From assembly GCA_937942965.1 (NCBI GenBank), contig CALDGN010000417.1:1-19624 (forward strand): a stretch of DNA of 19,624 nt, read 5' to 3'. Both the position numbers and the translations under genes were made by a program. Shown here piece after piece: positions 7,896 to 15,023 of the stretch. Position 1 is the first letter of the stretch. Every line of letters begins with the position of its first letter. The stretch is from an uncultured Acidimicrobiales bacterium. Lineage in GTDB: Bacteria > Actinomycetota > Acidimicrobiia > Acidimicrobiales > UBA10347. The notes beneath the pieces are model-generated. The model did not search any database. It had not been told where the DNA came from and was given only the letters and a program-made list of their open reading frames with translations.

Positions 7896-8975
7896 TCACT
7901 TCGGTAGGCGGACCGTGGCCTTGGTGCCAGCGTTCGCTCCGGTCGAGATCGTCAACCCGTACTCGGCGCCGAACCGGGCGCGTAGACGTGTGTCGACGGA
8001 CAAGATCCCGACGTGCACGGTCTCGTCGGCACCTTCCATCGCGGCCCGGAGCTGTTCGGGGTCGATACCGACGCCATCGTCCTCGACGTGGATCGCGATC
8101 TCGGGGCCGGCGTCTTCGGCGATGATCGTCAGGAGCCCGTTGCCCGGCCGTGCTTCGAGCCCGTGTCGGATCGCATTTTCGACAAGGGGCTGGATCGTCA
8201 GGAACGGGATGCCCACGACGAGCGTCTCGGGCGCGATGTTGAGCCGGACCGCGAACCGGTCCCCGAAACGAGCCTGTTCGAGCTCGAGGTAGGCCTCGAC
8301 GAGACGAAGCTCCTCGGCGACGGTCGTCATGGCTTGCTTCGGTTGGAACGTCACCCGCAGGAACTCGGCCAACGTCGCAATGAGTTCCCGAGCGCGTGCT
8401 GGGTTCGTGTTCACGAGTCCGGCGATTGCCGTGAGCGCGTTGTGCAAGAAGTGCGGAGACACCTGAGCTCGGAGTGCTCGAAGTTCTGCTTCGGCGGCGA
8501 ACACGCGTGACTGTTCGAGTTCGGCGAGGGCGAGCTGGGTGGAGATCAGGGCAGCCAGTTCTTCGAGTTCGCCCAGATCGAGATCCGCGTCTTTGGGTGT
8601 GACGACATGGAGTGTGCCGACGGGGAGGTCGTCGCTGGTGAGCACGGCGACCGCGACGGACATGGTCTGTCTCTCGATGACCATGTCATAGAACGTTGGC
8701 CGGCTCGAGCGGCGTCGTTCGAGGACCGAGTCGGTCCGCTCGGCGATCGTGTCCTGCCACTCGATCTCGCTGCCCGCCTGGGCGAGCAGCGAGGAGTCAT
8801 CGGTGACGGCGACAGCTTGCGCATCGAGCAGCTGCATGACCGCATGCGCGATATGGCCAGCGGACTCGCGGTCGAAGCCTCGCCGAGCGGACTGCGACAA
8901 CTCGTTGAGTGTCACCAACAGTTCGCGCCGGTCGCTGGCGCCGGCCGAGCGGCGCGACTGCCGGAACAAGCTCAT
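7896..8975 (-). CDS. LytS/YehU-type sensor histidine kinase, soluble, with GAF-like sensor
   Basis: A 359-residue kinase of the His_kinase (PF06580) plus HATPase_c type. A GAF-like input domain covers about 35-150. A coiled-coil (about 145-170) leads into LRALRAQVSPHFLHN, with the predicted phospho-acceptor H175. The N-box is QPLVENAIRHGLE (N267), followed by EDDGVGI (~298-304) and a C-terminal glycine-rich GANAGTKATVRL. There is no membrane segment, unlike LytS, YpdA or BtsS, so the signal must be cytoplasmic or relayed by a membrane partner. The gene is last in its operon. Its ATG overlaps the symporter stop codon (ATGA, 8975-8972), and GAGGCGG just upstream is a good ribosome binding site within the symporter gene. 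The cognate regulator is the first gene of the same operon. Confidence 0.9.
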   Translation of the reverse strand: MSLFRQSRRSAGASDRRELLVTLNELSQSARRGFDRESAGHIAHAVMQLLDAQAVAVTDDSSLLAQAGSEIEWQDTIAERTDSVLERRRSSRPTFYDMVIERQTMSVAVAVLTSDDLPVGTLHVVTPKDADLDLGELEELAALISTQLALAELEQSRVFAAEAELRALRAQVSPHFLHNALTAIAGLVNTNPARARELIATLAEFLRVTFQPKQAMTTVAEELRLVEAYLELEQARFGDRFAVRLNIAPETLVVGIPFLTIQPLVENAIRHGLEARPGNGLLTIIAEDAGPEIAIHVEDDGVGIDPEQLRAAMEGADETVHVGILSVDTRLRARFGAEYGLTISTGANAGTKATVRLPK

Positions 8976-10672
8976 GAGACCGCCTCGGATGGCCGCTCGG
9001 GCAAATGCATGAGTGCGAACTTATGACCCAGATCTCGGACCTGGTTGCGGTCGCGAAGTGAGACGACGACACCGGTCGCGAAGGCGAGCGGTACGGACCA
9101 GAGAGCGGGGGTGCCAAGGAGCGCTCGAGACCAGCCATCGCCGACGAGCCCGAACATGGTCGCTGCTGACGCGACCGTTGCGAGACCACCTCCGACGACG
9201 ACGAGTGACAGTGCGCCGCGGGCGGTAAGCCTCGGCCACCAGATGCCAAGTACGAGGAGTGGACAGATCGACGATGCCGCGATCGATGATGACCATCCGA
9301 TCAACGAGCTGATGTTGATCGACTGGACCAAGAGCCCTGCTCCGATGGAGACGAGGGCGCCGACCCACACCGCTCGCCGGAACTGAGGAACGCCTGCGGA
9401 CATGATGTCGTGGCTGACGGCACCGGCCATTGCGATCAAGAGCCCCGACGAGGTCGACAAGAACGCAGCCGCGGCACCGGCGGACACGACGGCGGTGATC
9501 AGCTCGCCCGAGGTGCCGTCGAGAAGCCGGCCGATGACCACCGTGGCCGAGTCGACCGAGTCCGTGCCGAACAGGTCAGGCCCCGCCACTCGACCGAACG
9601 CACCCAGCAACGGGAGCATTGCGTAGTACGGAATGATCATGGCCATGAACCAGAGGCTGGTTCGGCGTGCTTCTCGCCCGGTCGGGTTCGTGTAGAAGCG
9701 CACGACGATGTGCGGCATGCCCATGATCCCGAAGGCGTTGGCGACCAGCATTGCCAACGAGAAGTAGAGCGGGTGGCCGCCGGACAAGTCTTTGTCGCCG
9801 AGCGGCTCCGACCAGCTGCGCCCGTCGAGTCGCTCCAACCCTTGTGCGAACGGTGCGGCGCTTCCCTCCGGCCAGACGATCGTGGACCCGGCACCGACCT
9901 CGACGGATCCCGTGATCGTCACCGGGCCGTCGACAGCCTGCCCATCGAGCGAACCCGATGCCTGCACGATCGCAAGCTCGCCGACCTCGATGGTGATGGT
10001 CTCGCGGTAGTCGACGGTGGTGTCCTCGATGAAGCGTGGGTAGTCGTCGGTGATGATCGGCTCGGTGTCGCCGTTGAACCACAGCACGCTCACGACGACG
10101 AACGGCACCAGGATGCCCAGGAAGATGAAGAAGAACTGGAACCCCTGCACGAACGTGATGCCGCGCATGCCACCCGAGCTCAGGTTCAAGGCAACCAAGA
10201 GTCCGACGGCGACCACTCCAACCCAGTAGGGCGTGCCGATCAAACCTTGGACGACGACGCCCGCTCCTTTCAGCTGAGCCAGCAAGAAGAACCAGGTCAC
10301 AACGATGACCATGACCGCGACGACCGGGCGTAGATGCGGCGCATCGAGTCGGCCTTCGATGAACTCGGGGATCGTGTACGACCCGAACCGTCGGACCGGT
10401 GCGGCCATGAACAACGACAGCATCAAGAAGCCGACCGTCCACCCGAGCAGCGCCCACAACAAGTCGACGCCGAACACCATGATGAGCGCGGGCAAGCCGA
10501 GATAGCTGGCCGCTGACATCGCTTCGCCGCTGACCGCAAACGCGTTCCACACCGGGTGTACCGAACGCGACGCAACGAAGAAGTTCGACGTCGTGCGGGC
10601 GAATCGCAATCCGACGGTGCCCAACGCGAGCGTGAGCGCAGTGACCCCGAGAACAGCGATCGTGGGGATCAT
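8972..10672 (-). CDS. Sodium:solute symporter (SSS family), acetate/monocarboxylate permease type
   Basis: A 566-residue integral membrane protein. Family signatures are GEAMSAASYLGLPALI (~49-63), GGMRGITFVQGFQ (~167-179), and NAFGIMGMPHIVVRFYTNP (~312-330), which resembles the ActP/MctC branch transporting acetate, pyruvate or propionate with Na+. About 13 hydrophobic segments are visible. Between the segment ending near 199 and the one starting near 302 lies a ~100-residue hydrophilic, strand-rich insertion predicted to be extracellular, larger than in ActP. The ATG at 10672 overlaps the stop of the preceding DUF485-like gene (ATGA), with GGAA upstream; the frame continues upstream but that part is an out-of-frame shadow of the neighbour. 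It lies in one operon with a LytTR regulator and a soluble kinase, so it may be both the target and the signal source of that pair. Confidence 0.92.
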   Translation of the reverse strand: MIPTIAVLGVTALTLALGTVGLRFARTTSNFFVASRSVHPVWNAFAVSGEAMSAASYLGLPALIMVFGVDLLWALLGWTVGFLMLSLFMAAPVRRFGSYTIPEFIEGRLDAPHLRPVVAVMVIVVTWFFLLAQLKGAGVVVQGLIGTPYWVGVVAVGLLVALNLSSGGMRGITFVQGFQFFFIFLGILVPFVVVSVLWFNGDTEPIITDDYPRFIEDTTVDYRETITIEVGELAIVQASGSLDGQAVDGPVTITGSVEVGAGSTIVWPEGSAAPFAQGLERLDGRSWSEPLGDKDLSGGHPLYFSLAMLVANAFGIMGMPHIVVRFYTNPTGREARRTSLWFMAMIIPYYAMLPLLGAFGRVAGPDLFGTDSVDSATVVIGRLLDGTSGELITAVVSAGAAAAFLSTSSGLLIAMAGAVSHDIMSAGVPQFRRAVWVGALVSIGAGLLVQSINISSLIGWSSSIAASSICPLLVLGIWWPRLTARGALSLVVVGGGLATVASAATMFGLVGDGWSRALLGTPALWSVPLAFATGVVVSLRDRNQVRDLGHKFALMHLPERPSEAVS

Positions 10673-11049
10673 TCGTGTTCCGCGATCCAGTTGGCCTCGA
10701 GGCGCAATGCGCGCCGCTCGTTGAACACGGCGACACCGAGAATGCTGAACAGCGAGATCGGCCCGAGGATCAGCCAGAGCACCGGCACGGATCCGACATG
10801 CCATCGGCCGAGGTCGGTTGTTGCCGAGAGCACAAGGATGGCCAAGAGCGCCACGACGATGGGAGCGAATACCTGGAGGCCTAGGCGGCGCTGTTCATCG
10901 ACGAACGCCAGCACTTCGTCCGTGTCCGCCACGTAGCCGCGCACCCGACTTCCGCTGGCGCGGACCCGATCCAACCGACGTGCAGAGGCAGTGCGCGGAT
11001 GGAGCACGACGTCGCGACGTGCCGGCGCTTGCTTCTCTTGTTCGTCCAT
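10669..11049 (-). CDS. Small two-helix membrane protein, DUF485/YjcH-like
   Basis: 126 residues with a charged, Arg-rich N-terminal half (1-57) and two membrane helices (about 58-76 and 87-108) followed by a basic/acidic tail ERRALRLEANW. The layout and position directly before an SSS symporter match the DUF485 (YjcH-like) partner of acetate permease ActP, although the N-terminal extension is longer than in YjcH. The stop overlaps the symporter start by 4 bp, which implies translational coupling. The ATG at 11049 was preferred; a GTG lies immediately before it at 11052. The response-regulator stop is 32 bp upstream, so both are probably on one transcript. Its role in transport or signalling is unknown. 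Confidence 0.75.
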   Translation of the reverse strand: MDEQEKQAPARRDVVLHPRTASARRLDRVRASGSRVRGYVADTDEVLAFVDEQRRLGLQVFAPIVVALLAILVLSATTDLGRWHVGSVPVLWLILGPISLFSILGVAVFNERRALRLEANWIAEHE

Positions 11050-11081
11050 CACGTTGCCCGCTGTCCGCCGCTAGGTGGCGG

Positions 11082-11801
11082 CTACCGCAGCCCACCCAGG
11101 TGGTCCTGGAGTAAGCGTGAGTAGCGACGACTGACCGGAAGCTCTTGACCAGCGACGAGCACGGTGCGTCGCCCGTCGGTCGTCCGTACCTCGCTGATCT
11201 CGGAGCTACGAATCAAGAAGCTGCGATGGATGCGAATGAACCCGGCCGACGACCACGCGCTTGTCAGCGACGAGATCGACTCGCGAACGAGATAGGACTC
11301 GTCGGGGGTGTGCACGCGGACATAGTCACCCGATGCCTCGACATGACTCACGTCGTCTCGCTCGATCACGACCGAGCGATCTCCAATGCGACAGGTCAGC
11401 CGCGGCAGCGAACCACCATCGGTCGTGGTCTCAGTGCGTGCGGCCACCATCCGACGAACCGTCTCATCGAGTCGGTTTTGGGCGACGGGCTTCATGAGGT
11501 AGTCGCACACGTTCAGGTCGAATGCGTCGATGGCGTACTGATCGAAGGCCGTCACAAATGCCACCGGAGGAGGACTGCGGAAGTTGTTCAAGACCTTGAC
11601 CAGATCGACGCCAGACAGGCCGGGCATTTGCACATCGAGGAAGATGCCGTCGATGTCCGAACTGTCCGTCAGCAGCTGCAGGGCTTCGGCTCCAGAACGT
11701 GCGGCCACGACCTCGTCAATCGAGTCGTTCCGGTTCAGAAGCCACGTCAAATCGTTGAGTGCGAGCTCTTCGTCATCGACCGCCAGCACACGCAAGGACA
11801 T
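11082..11801 (-). CDS. LytTR-family response regulator
   Basis: 239 residues. The receiver domain covers 1-120: acidic pair D9/D10, phospho-acceptor D56 in FLDVQMPG, T84 and K104 in YLMKP. A LytTR DNA-binding domain covers about 138-236, with VEASGDYVRVHT, IRIHRSFLI and LPVSRRY. This is the classical partner of LytS/YehU-type kinases, and the matching kinase is the last gene of the same operon. The ATG at 11801 places the first receiver strand (LRVLAVDDEE) at the N-terminus; the frame extends upstream to 11885 but without similarity. No Shine-Dalgarno is seen before the ATG. Probable targets are its own operon and possibly the divergent TRAP operon, since it faces the shared 234-bp intergenic region. 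Confidence 0.92.
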   Translation of the reverse strand: MSLRVLAVDDEELALNDLTWLLNRNDSIDEVVAARSGAEALQLLTDSSDIDGIFLDVQMPGLSGVDLVKVLNNFRSPPPVAFVTAFDQYAIDAFDLNVCDYLMKPVAQNRLDETVRRMVAARTETTTDGGSLPRLTCRIGDRSVVIERDDVSHVEASGDYVRVHTPDESYLVRESISSLTSAWSSAGFIRIHRSFLIRSSEISEVRTTDGRRTVLVAGQELPVSRRYSRLLQDHLGGLR

Positions 11802-11863
11802 GCCGTAAGGGTGGCAGAGCCTGGCCAGCGGCGAAAGCACCAGGCGACAATCGCCAATTGTCG

Positions 11864-11907
11864 ACCGATGAGCGGCCGAGGGCACCGCTTAACGGTCAAA
11901 CCGACGA
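11864..11907 (+). promoter_or_regulatory. Candidate LytTR-type direct repeats
   Basis: Three ACCG-beginning octamers occur in the same orientation: ACCGATGA (11864-11871), ACCGCTTA (11884-11891) and ACCGACGA (11900-11907). The first two are 20 bp apart, close to the two-helical-turn spacing of LytTR sites. ACCGCTTA fits the enterobacterial BtsR half-site pattern ACC(G/A)CT(C/T)A. They sit 63-106 bp upstream of the LytTR regulator gene in the divergent region. ACCG is frequent in this DNA, so this may be chance. Confidence 0.2.
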
Positions 11908-12013
11908 CGATCAGCGAAAACAGCAAAACTGCGGTTGAAACATGTGACGTGGGGCACAACACTTACGATGTTGACGCGGTGGTCGCAAGGTCGCCGCAGG
12001 GGAGGGGAGTCAT

Positions 12014-12043
12014 ATGTTGCGTACGTGGGTGACGCATGCCTGA
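12014..12043 (+). CDS. Possible 9-codon leader peptide before the TRAP operon
   Basis: An ATG at 12014 follows a strong ribosome binding site, GGAGGGGAG (12001-12009), and encodes MLRTWVTHA before a TGA at 12041-12043. That stop overlaps the start codon of the DctQ gene (12036), which has only a weak site of its own. This geometry would couple translation of the TRAP genes to the leader. An alternative is that the strong site simply serves the 12036 start at an unusually long distance (26 nt). Confidence 0.3.
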   Translation: MLRTWVTHA

Positions 12044-13325
12044 CAAGACAAAGACGAGCGTCGACGTCGCGGAAACGCTCGAGGATCTGCACCAGGTCAC
12101 CCAGCTGGCCGAGCTCGACACGTCAGGTCGCGATGCAGGGCCACTCGGCCAGATACATCCGGTCGGCTGGAGCGCAATCGGTCTGCTGGTGCTTTCTGCG
12201 ATCTTCCATCTGCTCGACACCGATTGGCTGATCGGCAATCTCTCGTGGTGGCACTGGGTTGGTCTGGTAGGGATCGCTGCAGCGTCGCTGCGGCCCGGAC
12301 CGATTAAGGCCGTGTCGCTAGCGATCGATCGGTTCACGGACTTCTTCGAGGACGGCGCAAACAGCTTCGATCGGCCATGGGCTGCCTTCGTCGGGCTGAT
12401 TGCCGCATTCGGGCTGGCTGGACTGTTCATCGGCCCACTCCGCGGACTCGCGGACACGATCCTCGGTGTCGACGTCGTCGACATCGGCGGCGGCGACTTC
12501 GACGTCACCAGCAGCAACTCGGGCTGGATCACCACGGCCGTCGCCATCGTGGTCATCGGCGCACTGCTCTACGGCATCGTCAAAGCCGCATCGGGCATCA
12601 TGCCCGAGGGCGAGATCCCGATCCCGACCGGCGCACTGCTTGCCGTCGCAACGTTCTTCATCACGCTGGTCGCCGTCGGCCTGTTCGGTGCCTGGTCCAC
12701 CGGCATCACCACCGGGTTTGCACTCGCCATCTTGGTCGCCGGGCTCGCGCTTGGCCCACTGTGGACGCTCGGCTGGGGCATCTTCGTCACGATTTTCTTC
12801 TACGTCGTCACTCGCTACACGGCCCGGTTCATCGAGGCCGACATCATCATCGGCGAGGTCAACAGCCTCGGTCTGCAGCTCTTCGGCCTGCTGTCACTGC
12901 TCGGCGTCGGTTATGGCGTCAAGGCCGGTGTGAACCCTCGCATCGACTTCTGGTGGGCGAACTTCTCCAACCGCACCAAGGCCTGGCTCGACTTCGTCCT
13001 CCACGCCCTGCTGTTCGTGCCGTTCCTGTGGGCCGCCCTGCGCCTGCTGCACAGCTACGCCAAGACGAACCTCGGATTCAAGACCGACTTCAGCGGCCAA
13101 ACCGATGGCTCCTGGCCCGCGAGCTGGCATGTCTGGGAGACCTGGCTGCAAGCACCTGACGCCGGCAACCTGCCGGTCGGACCGGTCCGGGCCATGATCT
13201 ACGTCGGGTTCATCCTGTTCCTTCTCCAGATCTTCAGCGAGATGATCAAGGCCGGCTTCGTGCTGATTCGCCGTGAGGATCTCGCCGAACTCAAGCAGGT
13301 CGACGCACCGACCCGGATCGAGTAG
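12036..13325 (+). CDS. TRAP transporter small permease DctQ with a large N-terminal membrane extension
   Basis: 429 residues with about ten hydrophobic segments. The C-terminal part (about 240-410) matches DctQ: FYVVTRYTARF, then GVGYGVKAGVNPRIDF and the amphipathic ANFSNRTKAWLDF, and a last helix ending LLQIFSEMIKAGF. Ordinary DctQ proteins have four helices and ~160-200 residues; here a ~225-residue extension adds a soluble N-terminus (1-42) and about five more helices. The ATG at 12036 is the earliest possible start because an in-frame TGA lies at 12030-12032. The gene is 2 bp from dctM. It is divergent from the LytTR regulator, suggesting regulation by that system. The extension could bind the partner subunit or a regulator; its function is unknown. 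Confidence 0.85.
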   Translation: MPDKTKTSVDVAETLEDLHQVTQLAELDTSGRDAGPLGQIHPVGWSAIGLLVLSAIFHLLDTDWLIGNLSWWHWVGLVGIAAASLRPGPIKAVSLAIDRFTDFFEDGANSFDRPWAAFVGLIAAFGLAGLFIGPLRGLADTILGVDVVDIGGGDFDVTSSNSGWITTAVAIVVIGALLYGIVKAASGIMPEGEIPIPTGALLAVATFFITLVAVGLFGAWSTGITTGFALAILVAGLALGPLWTLGWGIFVTIFFYVVTRYTARFIEADIIIGEVNSLGLQLFGLLSLLGVGYGVKAGVNPRIDFWWANFSNRTKAWLDFVLHALLFVPFLWAALRLLHSYAKTNLGFKTDFSGQTDGSWPASWHVWETWLQAPDAGNLPVGPVRAMIYVGFILFLLQIFSEMIKAGFVLIRREDLAELKQVDAPTRIE

Positions 13326-13327
13326 CG

Positions 13328-14953
13328 ATGACTGCACTCTTTGCTTACGGCTCCACATTCGCGACCACGCTGATCGGCGGCTTCCTCGGCCTGGACCTCG
13401 CCGAGGGCTTCGCCATGATCATGTTCCTCGTCTTCATGGCGATGATCCTGACCGGCTACAACGTCGCCTTCTCCTTCGCCGCAACCGGCGTCATGTTTGC
13501 GTTCCTCGGCCACGTCTTCGATGTGTTCGACCCGAGCGCACTCAACCTGCTCGGCCAGAAGTGGCAAGAACAGCTGACCAACTCGACGCTGTTGGCCGTG
13601 CCGCTCTTCGTGCTGATGGGCGCGATCCTCGAACGCTCCGGCATCGCCGAGCGATTGCTGACCGGTCTGGCCATGCTGATGGGGCCGCTACGCGGCGGTG
13701 TCGCAGCGGCCGTTGTCATCGTGGGCACGCTGCTCGCGGCAGCCACCGGTGTGGTCGCCGCGACCGTGATCGTGATGGGTCTGCTGTCGCTGCCAGCGAT
13801 GGTCAGACTCGGGTACGACCACAAACTGGCGACCGGAGCAATCACCGCATCAGGAACGCTCGCGCAGATGCTGCCTCCGTCGTTGGTGCTCATTCTCTTG
13901 GCCCAACAGATCGGTAACGGCGTCGGCATCATCGGCCTGTTCGCCGGTGCGCTGATCCCAGGCCTGCTTGTCAGCTTGATGTACGCCGGCTACTGCCTGA
14001 TCTGGTCAGCGATGCGACCCGGCGTCGGTCCAGCAATGCCCAAGGAAGAACGCACGCTGAACGGCCGGGTCACGACCAAGACAGCAGCTGCGTTTGCTGC
14101 GGCACTCGGTGTGCTGCTCCTGTTCGTGATCCTGACCTTCAGCACGACCTATGCGTTCGTCATTGGCATCGGCGGCGGTCTCGTCATCTTCGCCATCATG
14201 CGAACCGGATCGATGCTCGCTGCCGAAGTGCTCGTTGGCGTCGTGCCGACGATCCTGCTGATCCTCGGCGTGCTCGCCGCGATCTTCCAGGGCATCGTCG
14301 CTCCATCCGAAGCCGGAGCGATCGGTGTGCTCGGCGCACTCTTGCTCGGCATTCTCAACTGGTGGTTCGACAAGCGGCTCGCCGCCGACGGTGGCGACCA
14401 CATCGACGTCCGCTGGCGTCTGACCCCCAAGGCTGTCCGCGAAGCCGGTCAGTCGACCGCCAACATCACCGTCCTGGTGTTGACCCTGATCTTCGCGTCG
14501 ACGTTCTTCAGCGTCATGTTCCGCGAGCTCGGCGGCAACGACAAGACCAGCGAATGGCTCCAAGGTGTCGGTGGCGGCAAGCTCGGTTTCACGATCGTGG
14601 CGATGATCGCCGTGTTCCTGCTCGGCATCAATCTCGAGTTCCTCGAGATCACGTTCATCGTGGTGCCGATCTTCGTGCCCGCAATGGTCGAACTCGGGTT
14701 CACCGAAAAGGAGTTCGTGTGGTTCGCCGTGCTGATGGCACTGAACCTCAACATCGCCTTCATCAGCCCGCCGGTGGGTTTCTCACTGTTCTATTTGCAA
14801 TCGGTTGCGCCGCCGGAAGTCAAGACTGCCGACATCCACAAAGGCGCGATTCCGTTCATGGTGTTGCAGTGCATCGCGCTCGTCGTTCTGGGCGCGTTCC
14901 CGCAAATCACTGATTTCTCGTACGACCTATTCGTCACCACATCAGCAACGTGA
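13328..14953 (+). CDS. TRAP transporter large permease DctM
   Basis: 541 residues, the ion-coupled transport subunit. Typical DctM features are FLVFMAMILTGYNVAFSF near the N-terminus, LLAVPLFVLMGAILERSGIAERL (start of the permease core), GTLAQMLPPSLVLILLAQQ, IFQGIVAPSEAGAIGVLGAL and, near the end, NLNIAFISPPVGFSLFYLQ. It is longer than the ~430 residues of C4-dicarboxylate DctM because of additional segments in the middle and a hydrophilic loop around 345-375, a pattern I associate with 2-oxoacid/mannitol-type TRAP systems. The ATG is 2 bp after the dctQ stop with GAG upstream, so the two are translationally linked. It works with the adjacent DctQ and the binding lipoprotein to import an anionic solute with Na+. 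Confidence 0.93.
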   Translation: MTALFAYGSTFATTLIGGFLGLDLAEGFAMIMFLVFMAMILTGYNVAFSFAATGVMFAFLGHVFDVFDPSALNLLGQKWQEQLTNSTLLAVPLFVLMGAILERSGIAERLLTGLAMLMGPLRGGVAAAVVIVGTLLAAATGVVAATVIVMGLLSLPAMVRLGYDHKLATGAITASGTLAQMLPPSLVLILLAQQIGNGVGIIGLFAGALIPGLLVSLMYAGYCLIWSAMRPGVGPAMPKEERTLNGRVTTKTAAAFAAALGVLLLFVILTFSTTYAFVIGIGGGLVIFAIMRTGSMLAAEVLVGVVPTILLILGVLAAIFQGIVAPSEAGAIGVLGALLLGILNWWFDKRLAADGGDHIDVRWRLTPKAVREAGQSTANITVLVLTLIFASTFFSVMFRELGGNDKTSEWLQGVGGGKLGFTIVAMIAVFLLGINLEFLEITFIVVPIFVPAMVELGFTEKEFVWFAVLMALNLNIAFISPPVGFSLFYLQSVAPPEVKTADIHKGAIPFMVLQCIALVVLGAFPQITDFSYDLFVTTSAT

Positions 14954-15010
14954 CGATCGGACAACCACTCGCCGAGCCGTCCTGGCCTGTGCGATCATGA
15001 CTCCCAAACC

Positions 15011-15020
15011 AAGGAGGGGA
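15011..15020 (+). promoter_or_regulatory. Strong ribosome binding site of the TRAP binding-protein gene
   Basis: AAGGAGGGGA ends 3 nt before the ATG at 15024. It fixes this start over an in-frame ATG at 14997, and fits the need for more binding protein than permease. Confidence 0.75.
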
Positions 15021-15023
15021 CAC

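Noticed and set aside
7231..8292. 353-codon open frame on the plus strand overlapping the oxidase and kinase genes
   Set aside because: It crosses the convergent junction out of frame with both clear genes, and its translation is Ser/Arg low-complexity.
9410..10333. Plus-strand open frame opposite the SSS symporter
   Set aside because: Asp/His/Arg-rich translation typical of the complement of membrane-protein codons; no start signal or motif.
11935..11969. TTGAAA (11935-11940) and TACGAT (11964-11969) as a promoter for the TRAP operon
   Set aside because: The 23-bp spacer is too long for a standard sigma-70-type promoter, so it is not listed.
11145..12032. 295-codon open frame on the plus strand opposite the LytTR regulator and reaching the intergenic region
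   Set aside because: No recognisable domain and composition of an antisense shadow; the receiver and LytTR motifs on the other strand are unambiguous.
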